Made by a program: the position numbers and the translations under genes. The notes under the pieces are model-generated. The model made no database searches. It was given only the letters and a program-made list of their open reading frames with translations, and had not been told where the DNA came from. This document shows positions 1-8,776 of a DNA stretch of 64,000 nt, one piece after another. This DNA is from Geomonas diazotrophica (GTDB lineage: Bacteria > Desulfobacterota > Desulfuromonadia > Geobacterales > Geobacteraceae), in the NCBI RefSeq assembly GCF_018919385.1, contig NZ_JAHLMF010000016.1:44658-108657 (forward strand), written 5' to 3'. The stretch's first letter is position 1, and the number at the start of each line of letters is the position of its first letter.

Positions 1-805
1 GCCGGCCGCGGCAGGCCTCCTTGACCGCAACGAGATCCTCCTCCCCCACCCCGACCATGGCCGTGCCGGTGGCGACAAGGTCGTCCACCACCGGGAGGCA
101 GGGACCGGAGGCGAGGTGGGTGGCGGTAGGCCCGGCGATCGCGGCTATCGTCTTTTGCGCGGCGGGTGCTCCATAACGGCGGTAGAGGACGGGGTCGATC
201 ATCTTCGGGGAGGCGAGCGGATCGAAGTAGCAGATGGCGTGTGCCCCGGCGGCAAGCTGGGCGTTGGCCCACTCGGCGCAGAAGGCTCCGTTTAGCTCCA
301 TGAGCCTTTGCATGAGGTCGGGGCGATCGAAGATGAGGTCGAGGTAGTGGTCGAAGCCCAGCTGCATCACCGGGAGCGAGAAGGGAGACATGACCACCCC
401 CACGATGGGGACCGAGTCCCCGACCTCCCGCCTCAGGGCACGCTGCGCATCCAGCACCCGCCTGAGACCCGGCTGCTCCGCGACCCGCGGCGGGACGAGC
501 GAGGCGATCGCCTCGGCCTTAACCGGGGGGGGGCCTGCGTTGGGAGGGCCGTCCTCCTTGAAGATGGTGCTCCCCCCCCAGGCCTCCGCCTCCAGCGAGG
601 CGTGGAAGAAGGAGTAGATGCAGTCGTGGCCGTAGCGCTCCAGCATGCGCAGCTGCCCCTGCACCACGTGCTCCGCCCTGGAGAAGTAGTTCTCGATGGT
701 GAGCCCCAGCTCGCGCGCGCCGTGCAGGGAAAGGAGCAAGAAAAGCGGGACCCGGTCCGGTTCCCGGTGCGACGCCGTGGTGAGGACCCGCTCCATGCTG
801 GTCAT
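1..805 (-). CDS. Uroporphyrinogen decarboxylase-family (MtaA/CmuA-like) methyltransferase, 3' end cut by window
   Basis: Reading from ATG at 805 the frame stays open to the window edge (268 codons), so the C-terminus is missing. The start MTSMERVLTTASHREPDRVP is typical of the UroD family, where the N-terminal R-x-P-D-R-x-P segment is conserved. The ATG overlaps the stop of the upstream corrinoid-protein gene by 4 bp (ATGA), which indicates translational coupling. UroD-like proteins paired with a small corrinoid protein usually move methyl groups between a methylated substrate, the corrinoid and a thiol or tetrahydrofolate; a haem-biosynthetic HemE is less likely given this partner. The substrate cannot be read from the sequence. 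The UroD-fold call is firm, the methyltransferase role inferred. Confidence 0.8.
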   Translation of the reverse strand, partial: MTSMERVLTTASHREPDRVPLFLLLSLHGARELGLTIENYFSRAEHVVQGQLRMLERYGHDCIYSFFHASLEAEAWGGSTIFKEDGPPNAGPPPVKAEAIASLVPPRVAEQPGLRRVLDAQRALRREVGDSVPIVGVVMSPFSLPVMQLGFDHYLDLIFDRPDLMQRLMELNGAFCAEWANAQLAAGAHAICYFDPLASPKMIDPVLYRRYGAPAAQKTIAAIAGPTATHLASGPCLPVVDDLVATGTAMVGVGEEDLVAVKEACRGR

Positions 806-1470
806 GACTTACCCTCCGGCAGCTGCGCCAGGGCGAGCAGCACCTGCGAGGCGGTGTCGCACCCAAGGTCCGCACCCACTTCCTGATACAGGGCGGGGTC
901 GAGGCGGAAAGGGGCGCCTCCCACCACGATCCGGCACTCCACCCCGAGCCGGTCCAGGGCGTCGCGCACCTCGCGCACCTTCAGGGCGGACGGGAGCATC
1001 AGGGCCGAGATCAGCAGCACCCCCACCTCGTCACGCTGCACGCGGCGGACCAGTTCCTGAGCGCCCACCGTGCCGTAATCGAGGTAGGAGATCCCCGCCC
1101 CCTTGAGCACGAACCCCACCAGGCGCTTGCCCAGCAGATGGTAATCCTCGAGCACCGCCAGCGCCACGCGCCTGTGCTCCCCGGCGAACGGTGAGCGCCC
1201 CCCGAGCACCTGCTCCATGAATTCCTCGCAGAGGCGCCCGCTCATGTAGACATGGGAGAGGGAGAGGTCGCCGCGATCCCACTTCTCGCCGATGACGGAG
1301 AGTGCCGGTGCGATCACCTGTTCACAGAAACAGAGGGGGGAGAGGCCGGAATCGGCATAGATCTGCTGCATGGCAAGACGGTCCATGCCGATCAGGGCGG
1401 ACTCAAGCAGGAGCGCGGGGGGACTGTCGAGGTCGTCGGCAGCGTTTCCGGAGTAGCACGAGGTGACCAT
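802..1470 (-). CDS. Corrinoid (B12-binding) methyltransferase protein
   Basis: A 222-residue protein with the two-part build of methyltransferase corrinoid proteins: a helical cap domain (about residues 20-95) and a Rossmann-like B12 domain (about 100-215). The B12 signature is present: D109-x-H111-x-x-G114, with His111 as the expected lower cobalt ligand, then S155-x-L157 and the GG pair at 184-185. It should carry the methyl group as methylcobalamin for the UroD-like enzyme encoded immediately downstream, with a 4-bp overlap. No cobalamin riboswitch could be recognised upstream. Confidence 0.85.
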   Translation of the reverse strand: MVTSCYSGNAADDLDSPPALLLESALIGMDRLAMQQIYADSGLSPLCFCEQVIAPALSVIGEKWDRGDLSLSHVYMSGRLCEEFMEQVLGGRSPFAGEHRRVALAVLEDYHLLGKRLVGFVLKGAGISYLDYGTVGAQELVRRVQRDEVGVLLISALMLPSALKVREVRDALDRLGVECRIVVGGAPFRLDPALYQEVGADLGCDTASQVLLALAQLPEGKS

Positions 1471-2019
1471 GTATTTCTCCAGACAGCAAGTTGCCCTACA
1501 TCAACGACAAGCAGATCCAGTAAATACGGCTTTATATGGGAGGAAAGGAAGGAAGTGCTTCAATTAGGAATAAAACTTACACCTCCTTCGGGAATTAGTC
1601 CACTGCAATGTTCCTGCTTGTGTCAGAGATAACCCTTTTTTGACAGCTTTATCGTCTCCCTGTGACTGAAGTCACAATCCCTATGACAGTTCCGGCTCGA
1701 AAGGGGCCCCTGCCGGCTTCGTGCATCCCCGCCTCCCGTCGGCGGCCGCCGCGTCCGGCAGCCCTGCCCCTTGGTCCGGTTGCTGGTGTGTGTGCCGCGC
1801 CGAGGCACGGATAGGGTTTGGCATGGGGGGCGGGGAAGGGAGGTTGCGCAGCGGCCGCGAGCAAAACTCCCACGTTAGCTCCCTCGACAACAATCCTTCC
1901 CATTAAAGTTGCTGCGGTTCCTGCCGATGAAGAAAACTGACTTGTGCATCTCCGCGCGCAGTGCCATGCCGGGGGAGCACCACCGAACCGGCGCCTTTCG
2001 AGGCGCGAAGGGAGCTGTG
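1471..2019. other. Intergenic region between divergent genes, no gene recognised
   Basis: About 550 bp between the corrinoid-protein gene (leftward) and the chemoreceptor (rightward). It has an AT-richer stretch near 1500-1690 and a GC-rich stretch near 1690-1860. I looked for a B12 box, a GEMM-type c-di-GMP/cGAMP riboswitch and sigma54 elements and found none convincing. Short open frames here lack ribosome sites and family resemblance. Promoters for both flanking genes presumably lie in it. Confidence 0.4.
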
Positions 2020-3138
2020 ATGAAACTTTTCGGCGCCTCCAATCAGGGCAAGATCGACGAGCAGGCCGTGGAAATCGCCAAACTGGCGCAGATGCTCGAC
2101 AACGTGGACAACATCGTCATGCTCTGCGACACCAGCAACGAGAACAGGATCATCTACATGAACCGTCAGGCCCGCAGCCTGATGCAGCAGTACCGGAGCC
2201 AGTTGAACGCCGGGCTGCGCGGTGCCGACGTCGCCAACGCCGACGGGAACAGCATCCATCAGTTCCACAAGGACCCGGCGCGGATCCGCGCCATCTTCGG
2301 GGAGCCGCGGGGGAGGATGCCGCATTCCGCCGAGATCCCGATCGGTGAAGTGACCCTGCGCACCTCGACCTATCCGATCTGGGACAGCAGGGACCCTTCC
2401 AAGGTGCTCTGCTACATGGCCTGCTGGAACGACATCACCGCCGAGAAGGCGGTGGAGCAGCACCAGCGGGAGGCAGTCGAGCGCAAGGAGTACCTGGAGA
2501 CGCGGGTGACCCAGATCGCCACCGCCATGGAAGAGATGAGCATGACGGTGAACGAGGTGGCGCGCAACACGGTGAACGCGGCCGACTCCGCCGCCGAGGT
2601 GGCCGGCAACGCCCGCGAGGGGCAGAGCGTGGTGAGCCAGGCCGTGAGCGAGATGCGCAAGGTGGCCGACATCGTGCGGGATTCGGCGGGGATCGTCGGC
2701 AAACTGGGGGAGAAGTCGGCCAAGATCGGCGAGTTCGTCGCCGTCATCAACGACATCGCCGACCAGACCAACCTGCTGGCGCTGAACGCGGCCATCGAGG
2801 CCGCCCGGGCGGGCGAACAGGGGCGCGGCTTCGCCGTGGTGGCCGACGAGGTGCGCCGGCTCGCCGACCGCACCGTGGCCTCCACCAAGGAGATCCGGCT
2901 CATGGTCGAGGAGATCCAGAAGGAGACCTCCCTGGCTGTGGAGTCAATAGAGCGGGGCAAGAGCGAGGCCGAGGTGAGCGAGGCGCTCTCTCACCAGGTC
3001 GACAGCTCGCTCGCCAACATCGTCAACTCCATCGAGCAGATCGAGCACGTCATCGCGCAGATCGCCACGGCCTCCGAGGAGCAGGCCGCCACCTCGACCA
3101 CCATAGCCAGCAGCCTCGAGGAGATCGTGCACGGCTAA
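2020..3138 (+). CDS. Soluble PAS-domain methyl-accepting chemotaxis protein
   Basis: Start taken at ATG 2020 because GGGAG sits 7-11 bases upstream; the frame is open farther back but without a ribosome site. The 372-residue product has no membrane segment. A PAS-like domain occupies about residues 20-130. The rest is a coiled-coil MCP signalling domain with the hairpin-tip signature ([36 protein letters not shown]) at about residues 247-285. It should dock CheA/CheW arrays in the cytoplasm and sense an internal cue such as redox state or a small ligand. No chemotaxis genes are adjacent, so it is an orphan receptor here. Confidence 0.88.
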   Translation: MKLFGASNQGKIDEQAVEIAKLAQMLDNVDNIVMLCDTSNENRIIYMNRQARSLMQQYRSQLNAGLRGADVANADGNSIHQFHKDPARIRAIFGEPRGRMPHSAEIPIGEVTLRTSTYPIWDSRDPSKVLCYMACWNDITAEKAVEQHQREAVERKEYLETRVTQIATAMEEMSMTVNEVARNTVNAADSAAEVAGNAREGQSVVSQAVSEMRKVADIVRDSAGIVGKLGEKSAKIGEFVAVINDIADQTNLLALNAAIEAARAGEQGRGFAVVADEVRRLADRTVASTKEIRLMVEEIQKETSLAVESIERGKSEAEVSEALSHQVDSSLANIVNSIEQIEHVIAQIATASEEQAATSTTIASSLEEIVHG

Positions 3139-3183
3139 AGATCCCCCCCCCGACTCTCACCTCCTTGAGATGGGGGAAGGGAG

Positions 3184-3219
3184 AGCCCCGCCGGACCCGG
3201 TATCCGGCGGGGCTTCTTT
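3184..3219 (+). terminator. Rho-independent terminator
   Basis: A perfect 12-bp stem (AGCCCCGCCGGA with its complement), a 7-base loop and a following TCTTTATTT tract, 45 bp after the chemoreceptor stop codon. Confidence 0.88.
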
Positions 3220-3258
3220 ATTTCGGGCAGCCCGGCGGACAGGGGGACCTGGCCCCGC

Positions 3259-4071
3259 TTACGGGGCCGGGGGGTCGGCCAAAAGGGGCACCAGCCTGTC
3301 AAACTCGCCCGGTTTCATGATCACCGGCCGCATCTGGGTCTGCTCCCGGCTTTTCCTCGGGTTATCCAGCCACTTTTCCAGCGCCGTCGCGCTCCAGGCG
3401 GTGCGGCCTGCCGCGGTCTTGGGGTAGAACTCCGACAAAAGCCCCGAGAGGTTGGGGCCGATGCTGCCGCGCCCCACTCCTCCCCGGGCGCGGGTGAGCG
3501 CCCGGTGGCAGGCGCCGCAGCGCTTCTCGAAGACGTTTTCCCGGCTTGCATCCCCGTCCTGGAAATGCACCACCTGGGGCGGCTCCCCCTCCGCTTTTCC
3601 CGCCTTGCGCCCGGCTTCCCGCGCACCCGCCAGCACCGCATTCACCAGCTCCGTTTTCTGCCGGTCGTCGAAGTGAAACTGAGGCATCAACAGCGCCGGG
3701 TTTCCGATCGCCTCGAAGATACCCTGCGCCGTGGTCCCAGCCGGGAGCAGGTCGAGGTCGGCAGCAAGACGGTTCCCCTTCCCTGCCGAGGTGTGGCAGC
3801 GCCGGCAGGCGAAGCCTTCCAGGAGCCTGCGCCCCCGTTCCGTGGGCCCCGAGCCGGGGAGGGCAAACCAGGCGAAGCGTCCCTGCACCAGGTCGTGGTG
3901 GGCGATGCGCACCCGGTCCGAGCGGGGGTCGCCGCGGTGGCAGGCCACGCAGCTTCCCAGGGCGCGGTAGTGCGCGGGGTGGCACTTGAGGCAGGAGGGC
4001 ATTCCCCCCCGTGCAGCCACCGGTGCCGACAGGAGGGCCAGCAGGATCAGAAGGGGGAGACGAACTGCCAA
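3259..4071 (-). CDS. Tetraheme c-type cytochrome subunit of a Cbc-type quinol oxidase complex
   Basis: A 270-residue exported protein starting at TTG 4071, with a signal peptide ending near VAARG. It has four CXXCH motifs (CLKCH, CVACH, CRRCH, CGACH). The C-terminal half resembles a class I cytochrome domain, with a late Met-containing loop (QMRPVIM). It is the last gene of a six-gene minus-strand operon and overlaps the subunit-IV gene by 25 bp. It probably passes electrons from the Rieske/cytochrome b pair to periplasmic carriers. In Geobacter the cluster beside extHIJKL is called cbcMNOPQR; I recognise that neighbourhood but do not assign individual letters. Confidence 0.83.
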   Translation of the reverse strand: MAVRLPLLILLALLSAPVAARGGMPSCLKCHPAHYRALGSCVACHRGDPRSDRVRIAHHDLVQGRFAWFALPGSGPTERGRRLLEGFACRRCHTSAGKGNRLAADLDLLPAGTTAQGIFEAIGNPALLMPQFHFDDRQKTELVNAVLAGAREAGRKAGKAEGEPPQVVHFQDGDASRENVFEKRCGACHRALTRARGGVGRGSIGPNLSGLLSEFYPKTAAGRTAWSATALEKWLDNPRKSREQTQMRPVIMKPGEFDRLVPLLADPPAP

Positions 4072-4463
4072 TTGGCACCTCTGCAGAACATCGCCAGGAG
4101 AGTCAGCGAAAGCACGAGCACGCAGGAGAGGAGCGCCGCGCGGGTGATGCCCCGGCTCTCGCGGGGGAACCAGCAGGCGTGCTGCGGCGGCGCCGACCTG
4201 GAGAGCCAGGGCAGAGCGAGGAAACAGGCCGCCAGCGCCAGCACCAGGTAGATGAGGTATTTCGAGTAGCTGACCAGCTCCTGGATCCAGAGGAGGAACC
4301 AGGCGGACTTGACCGGGTTGGGCACCCGGGCGAGGTTGGCCTGGTCCTGCAGGGGGGCCGGGACCAGCGCCGCCAGGAGCATGACTGCCACGACCGTGAC
4401 GGCCAGCGCGATCTTGATGAGCCGGAAGAAGTGCGGCGAACTCTTTAGGTACCCTCTTTTCAT
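4047..4463 (-). CDS. Cytochrome b6f subunit IV-like membrane protein
   Basis: A 138-residue membrane protein with three likely transmembrane helices (about residues 17-35, 65-85 and 110-130). The segment PNPVKSAWFLLWIQEL matches the conserved PEWY-like region of bc1/b6f C-terminal cytochrome b or subunit IV, where quinol is bound at the Qo site. The canonical PEWY is changed here to a shorter form, as in other delta-proteobacterial quinol oxidases. Its ATG overlaps the end of the cytochrome b gene by 4 bp, so the split b6/subunit IV arrangement of b6f complexes is retained. Confidence 0.8.
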   Translation of the reverse strand: MKRGYLKSSPHFFRLIKIALAVTVVAVMLLAALVPAPLQDQANLARVPNPVKSAWFLLWIQELVSYSKYLIYLVLALAACFLALPWLSRSAPPQHACWFPRESRGITRAALLSCVLVLSLTLLAMFCRGANWQFVSPF

Positions 4464-5143
4464 AGGTAGGGGAGCACCCCCTTGTTCTTCCTGATCCGGT
4501 AGAAGTGAAGCCCGCTCAGAAAGAGGAGCGCTCCCGGGACCATGAGGATGTGCAGCACGTAGAACCTGAGCAGCGAGGCCGGCTCACCCACCCCGTCCGG
4601 CACCAGCACCGCGCGCAGCGCCCCACCAAGCGGCATGATGTGCAAAAGCTCCATCCCGGTCTGGGTGGCCCAGAGGGCGAGCTGGTCCATCGGCAGGAGG
4701 TAGCCGGTGTACCCCTCGAAAACCGCCAGCAGCAGGAGGGCGCAGCCGACCAGCCAGTTGAGCTGCCTGGGCTTTTGGTAGGCGCCGGTCAGGATCACCC
4801 GCAGGGTGTGCAGCACGATAAGCACCAGGAACAGGTGGCTGGCGAGCCGGTGCAGGCTTCTCAGGTAGCGCCCTCCCCAGACCGACGACTCCAAGAGGAG
4901 GATGGAGGGGTAGGCGGCGGCCGGGGTTGGCTGGTAGTGGAAAAGGAGCAACGCCCCCGAGGCGGCCAGCAGCATCAGGCTGGTGAAGGCGAGCCCCCCC
5001 AGGCAGAGGGTATAGGAAAGGGTCAGGTCCCTTTGCAGCACCGCGCGCGGGAAGAGATGTCTCAGGAAATCCTTGATCACGTGTAGCTCCAGCTGGAACG
5101 GTGCAGCGTTTTCTCCGTCAAGATCCCGCCAAGCCTCCCCCAT
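4460..5143 (-). CDS. Cytochrome b6-like diheme membrane subunit
   Basis: A 227-residue protein with four hydrophobic helices. The second helix carries H-R-L-A-S-H and the fourth carries histidines near L-R-F-Y-V-L-H and G-L-H-F-Y-R, the expected ligands for two b haems. The segment GYTGYLLPMDQLALWA corresponds to the Qo-site G-Y-x-G-Y-x-L-P motif of cytochrome b. With the Rieske gene upstream and the subunit-IV gene downstream it forms the core of a menaquinol-oxidising complex in the inner membrane, with multiheme cytochromes replacing cytochrome c1. Confidence 0.88.
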   Translation of the reverse strand: MGEAWRDLDGENAAPFQLELHVIKDFLRHLFPRAVLQRDLTLSYTLCLGGLAFTSLMLLAASGALLLFHYQPTPAAAYPSILLLESSVWGGRYLRSLHRLASHLFLVLIVLHTLRVILTGAYQKPRQLNWLVGCALLLLAVFEGYTGYLLPMDQLALWATQTGMELLHIMPLGGALRAVLVPDGVGEPASLLRFYVLHILMVPGALLFLSGLHFYRIRKNKGVLPYL

Positions 5144-5182
5144 CCGGGAGGCGTACTCCGGTCAAAGGCGAGGGAGAGCGCA

Positions 5183-5575
5183 TTACGCCGTAACCTGGTA
5201 GGTGTCCCCCACGGCGTTCACCTGGTAGCGCTCCAGGGCGCGGTCGGCGGGCCCCTTCACCACCCTCCCCTCACGGTCGAACTCGGATCCGTGGCAGGGG
5301 CAGACCAGCCCCGCCGGGGTGACGTTGACCGTGCAGCCAAGATGGGTGCAGACCAGGTTCAGGGCGTAGACCCGCCCTCCCCGGTTCAGCAGCGCGATGC
5401 GCGCCTCGCGGTACACCAGGGCCCCGTCGTGCGGGAGGTCCCGTTTCGCCACCGTGAGGAGCGTCTTTTTGCGCCTTTGCTGCGGCGCCAGGAACTTCCC
5501 GAGGAACCATCCTCCCGCGGCCAGCGCGATCAGGGTGCCGAGGAAGTTTCGACGTGATTGACCAAGTTCTGCCAT
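5183..5575 (-). CDS. Rieske [2Fe-2S] protein
   Basis: A 130-residue protein. The N-terminus has a twin-arginine-like R-R-N-F-L-G followed by one hydrophobic anchor, fitting export of a folded Rieske subunit that stays membrane-tethered. The cluster-binding boxes are complete: CTHLGC and CPCHG, giving two Cys and two His ligands. Its start lies 46 bp inside the end of the upstream decaheme cytochrome gene, indicating coupled translation. It should take the first electron from menaquinol and pass it to the cytochrome c subunits. Confidence 0.92.
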   Translation of the reverse strand: MAELGQSRRNFLGTLIALAAGGWFLGKFLAPQQRRKKTLLTVAKRDLPHDGALVYREARIALLNRGGRVYALNLVCTHLGCTVNVTPAGLVCPCHGSEFDREGRVVKGPADRALERYQVNAVGDTYQVTA

Positions 5576-6786
5576 TTTTCCAGGTACGCCCTCCGGTAAT
5601 CACCCGTCCTGCCGCCCATGTCCCGGTAACGCCGCGCCGGGTAGAACGCGCCGTTTGTCACCTGCTGCCCCGAAGCATCCCAAAAGGAGGGAAGCGTCAT
5701 CCCCTCGGCCTGCAGCTGGTAGATGCGGTCCTCCTTGCGCTCGAGCAGGAAGCGGCGCGGGTTGTCGTGGCACCCCTCGCACATCACGGTACCCCGGCGC
5801 ACCGTGTGGGGGAAGAAGGCCTTCCACCGGGCCGCCAGGAGCCGGTTCTCGTCCCACACCGCCCGGTCGTTCCTGACGTCGGTGAAGTAGGCGATGAACT
5901 CGGGTCTGACGGGGCTCACCCTCCCCCGCCCGTTCAACCCAAGCGGAGGGGCATCCTGCCGCCTCAGGTAGGCACTCTTCAGGTACTCCTCGGCGCCTTG
6001 GTCCCGCCGCAGCGCGTAGAGCTCCTGCGAAGGGCTGTTGGTGAAGCGCAGAAAAAAGGTGCCGTACTCCTGGGCCGCCCACGCCGAGTGGCAGGCATAG
6101 CACTCCATTTTTTCCAGGTGGGCCGCTATGCGGTGCTCCGGCACCCTCCGGTCCGGCTCGTGACAGTCGGTACAGACCTTGGCCGCCTTCCCACCGGCGG
6201 CGAGGCTTTTCATGGAGTGGCAGTCGCCGCAGGCGAGCCCCGCCTCCGCGTGGAGGTCCGGGGTCATCTTGAGGTAGGCCTCGCCGTAGGCGACCTCGCC
6301 GCGCTGGTAGCGCATGCTGTCCTCGCGCGGGGCCATGCCGTAGTAATCGGTCCCGACGAAGTACCCCTTGTGGCAGGCAAAGCAGTCGCGGTCGCGCGGC
6401 CTGGCGATGTCGTGCCCCTTTCCGGCGTGGCAGTCGGTGCACCCTTTGAGGTGGCAGGCGCTGCAGTTCTTGCCGAAGAACCCTGGGTCGACCCGGCCGT
6501 AGCTCGCCGCGACGAAATCGAGTTCGCCGCGACGGCTCCCCATGGGCTGGTCAAAGAGCGCGGCGTACCCCTTGTGGCAGCCGACGCAACCGGCGGCCCG
6601 GCTCTCCCGGGAGGCGGGATTGGCCAGGGTCCTGGTCTCGTCCAGGTGGCAGGAGAGGCAGGGAAGGCCCCGGTGCACCCCCTTGACCACCTTCTTGTGG
6701 CAGACCGTGCAGTTCTCCTTGCCGAAAGTGACGGTCGCGCTAAGGAGCAGGGATAAGGCGACGATGCAGCGCATCATTGAGCGCAC
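5530..6786 (-). CDS. Decaheme periplasmic c-type cytochrome
   Basis: A 418-residue protein with a signal peptide (cleavage near VTFGK) and ten CXXCH motifs, nine in the first 240 residues and one near residue 350. The GTG at 6786 is preferred because AAAGGAG lies 10 bases upstream; ATG codons at 6777 and 6774 are alternatives. It overlaps the end of the dodecaheme lipoprotein gene by 47 bp and the Rieske start by 46 bp. In the Cbc-type complex it probably forms the periplasmic electron wire that takes the place of cytochrome c1. Confidence 0.87.
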   Translation of the reverse strand: MRSMMRCIVALSLLLSATVTFGKENCTVCHKKVVKGVHRGLPCLSCHLDETRTLANPASRESRAAGCVGCHKGYAALFDQPMGSRRGELDFVAASYGRVDPGFFGKNCSACHLKGCTDCHAGKGHDIARPRDRDCFACHKGYFVGTDYYGMAPREDSMRYQRGEVAYGEAYLKMTPDLHAEAGLACGDCHSMKSLAAGGKAAKVCTDCHEPDRRVPEHRIAAHLEKMECYACHSAWAAQEYGTFFLRFTNSPSQELYALRRDQGAEEYLKSAYLRRQDAPPLGLNGRGRVSPVRPEFIAYFTDVRNDRAVWDENRLLAARWKAFFPHTVRRGTVMCEGCHDNPRRFLLERKEDRIYQLQAEGMTLPSFWDASGQQVTNGAFYPARRYRDMGGRTGDYRRAYLEKWQNLVNHVETSSAP

Positions 6787-8626
6787 GATGGTCCAGCTCC
6801 TTTCGATAGATGGGGTCGGCGGCCTTGTCGTGACAGACCAGGCAGAGGTTCACCGCCAGGGCGCGCCGCACCTCCGTTCCGTTCAGCGGGCGGGAGTGCT
6901 CCCGGGTGATGGCCGAATACGCCCGCACTCTCCCCTCCTGCAGGGTCAGAAAGCCGTCCAGCGGCTTGTCCGCCGACTGCTCGCAGATCATGGTTCCCTC
7001 GATGTTCCGGCCGGAAACCACGTGCTGCCCGAAACCGAGGAAGGCGGGGTTGCCGTGGCACTCGCCGCAGCCGATCGCCTTCTTCCCGGTGTTATGCGAA
7101 TAGAAGGGGGCGAAGCGGAGCTGCTGCTTTCCCTTGAAGCGTGCCACGTACTCGTTTTTGGACACGCTCCCGTCCGGCTCCACCACGCTCACGAAGGTCT
7201 GGCAGCCAGGGGTGACCGTGGAGATCCTGCCGCGCTGGTTCAGGGCGAGCGGGAAAGGGTAGAGGGTGCGGTAATCTTCCTTTTCGCTGAAGCGCCCGGG
7301 GGTCGGCACCCCCTTCACGTAGTCCATGGCGGACCGGGTCTTGTCGTAGCTTGTGTGGCAGCCGTAGCACTGGACCACGGTGCGGCTGTGGCAGGAGTAG
7401 CACTCCATCCGGCCGTGCCCCGCCACGGTATGCTCCGGGGTCCCGGTGATGACCCGGCTTTTGAAGAGCCTCCCGCTCCGTTTCCCCAGCACCCAGACCG
7501 CGCCGTCCCGGTAAAAGACGTTGGAGTAGGGGCGCCCCTTGGCGGTGAGGATCATCTTCATCCCGGGACGCATCTGCATCCGGTACCCCTGGGACTCCCG
7601 CAGCGCCTCGTCGCTCTCGCCCGAGATCTCGCGGTAGCGCGGCGGCCTGGCGCCTCCGTGGCAGTCCTCGCAGCCGATCTCGGTCTGCAGGTACATGTTG
7701 CGGTAGGCGTAGCCGTCCCCCATGAGGTCGCGCGAGGTGTGGCAGTCGATGCAGTCCATGCCCGCCGCGAAGTGGACGTCGGGGGCGATGCGGGTGAGGT
7801 TCCTGTTGCCGCTGGCGAGCACCGGTCCCGGCAGCCCGAAGCGGGTCGGCACCAGCCCGTTGTTGCCGTCGTTCAGCCCCTGGTAGGAGTAGGTGATGCG
7901 TCCGCTGCGGTTGTGGCACCGGGAGCAGACCTCGTTGCCGGGGAGCCGCTCCATGGCGTGGGTCGCCGCGTAAGGTCGCCTCCCCCGCACGGTGGCGTCG
8001 TCGCCCCGGTAGGTGGCCCGGTCGTTGTAGGGGAAGTGGCAGGCGGCGCACCCCGAGGCGTGGCTCTCACCGTACACCTCCCCGCTCTCCCGGGCCACGT
8101 GGCACTGGGAGCAGAACTTGCGGTACAGCTCGCCGGAGAGGTGGTCGAGTTCAGCCACGGGCTTCAGCTGCAGCGCCCTGCCGGCCGGATCGTAGGCCTC
8201 CCCGGCGCGGCTGGCGTAGTCCCCCTCCTCCGGCCCCTCCCAGGTGAGCCGGATGTTCCGGATCATCCCGGTCGTGGTGTACATCAGGTTCGATTTCACC
8301 CGGTCCAGCTGGTACAGGTGGCACGAGCCGCAGCTTTTGTCCCAATGTTCGGGCGCGGACGGGTTGTTGCGCCCGTACATGCCGCGGTGCGCCGCCTCCT
8401 TCACCCGGGCCTTGCCGTCGCCGCCGTGGCAGGCAACGCAGTCGCGGTGCGTGGCCGAGACGTGCTCGATGCCGGCATGGCAGGAGAGGCACCCCGACGC
8501 GGCCGGGGAGTTGCCGCCGCAGCCGGCAAAGGCGAGGAGGGGCAGCAGGGAAAGGAGCAAAGCTTTCCGGCGGCGCCTTCCCCCTGCGCTTGGCGCTCGA
8601 TTTTTCGCGCTCCCAGTCGATTTCAT
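6740..8626 (-). CDS. Dodecaheme lipoprotein cytochrome c, first gene of the Cbc-type operon
   Basis: A 628-residue lipoprotein: a basic N-terminus, one hydrophobic stretch and the lipobox F-A-G-C. Twelve CXXCH motifs are spread through the protein. Start chosen at ATG 8626 because a TTGGAT-N17-TATAAT promoter lies at 8661-8689, so upstream in-frame ATG codons would fall in or before the promoter. It is the promoter-proximal gene of a six-gene operon ending at 3259. A lipid anchor places it at the periplasmic face of a membrane, where it could collect electrons from the Rieske/cytochrome b core and hand them to PpcA-type carriers or the outer-membrane conduit. Confidence 0.85.
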   Translation of the reverse strand: MKSTGSAKNRAPSAGGRRRRKALLLSLLPLLAFAGCGGNSPAASGCLSCHAGIEHVSATHRDCVACHGGDGKARVKEAAHRGMYGRNNPSAPEHWDKSCGSCHLYQLDRVKSNLMYTTTGMIRNIRLTWEGPEEGDYASRAGEAYDPAGRALQLKPVAELDHLSGELYRKFCSQCHVARESGEVYGESHASGCAACHFPYNDRATYRGDDATVRGRRPYAATHAMERLPGNEVCSRCHNRSGRITYSYQGLNDGNNGLVPTRFGLPGPVLASGNRNLTRIAPDVHFAAGMDCIDCHTSRDLMGDGYAYRNMYLQTEIGCEDCHGGARPPRYREISGESDEALRESQGYRMQMRPGMKMILTAKGRPYSNVFYRDGAVWVLGKRSGRLFKSRVITGTPEHTVAGHGRMECYSCHSRTVVQCYGCHTSYDKTRSAMDYVKGVPTPGRFSEKEDYRTLYPFPLALNQRGRISTVTPGCQTFVSVVEPDGSVSKNEYVARFKGKQQLRFAPFYSHNTGKKAIGCGECHGNPAFLGFGQHVVSGRNIEGTMICEQSADKPLDGFLTLQEGRVRAYSAITREHSRPLNGTEVRRALAVNLCLVCHDKAADPIYRKELDHRALNDALHRRLIPAP

Positions 8627-8660
8627 GTCGCCCGCTGTTTCTTCTCCTGAAGTCCCGCGC

Positions 8661-8689
8661 ATTATAGTCAAATCGGAGCCGTTATCCAA
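8661..8689 (-). promoter_or_regulatory. Sigma70-type promoter of the Cbc-type operon
   Basis: On the minus strand TTGGAT, a 17-bp spacer and a perfect TATAAT lie just downstream of the ext-operon terminator and about 35 bp before the chosen ATG at 8626. This makes the Cbc and ext genes separate transcription units. Confidence 0.7.
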
Positions 8690-8710
8690 AACCTTTCATG
8701 AACGTCCGAC

Positions 8711-8742
8711 AAAAAAAAGCCGGCATCGCTCCCGATGCCGGC
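8711..8742 (-). terminator. Rho-independent terminator of the ext-type operon
   Basis: On the minus strand a perfect 10-bp stem (GCCGGCATCG with its complement), a 4-base loop and eight T residues, 35 bp after the cytochrome stop codon at 8777. Confidence 0.92.
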
Positions 8743-8776
8743 ACATTGCAAACCAGGACCTGTTGATTCTGAGCCC

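Noticed and set aside
1471..2019. Cobalamin or GEMM riboswitch near the corrinoid-protein gene
   Set aside because: No B12 box and no GEMM core sequence could be found on either strand.
5554..8650. Long plus-strand frames opposite the multiheme cytochromes
   Set aside because: Antisense to genes with 22 CXXCH motifs, signal peptide and lipobox; the plus frames show no motifs.
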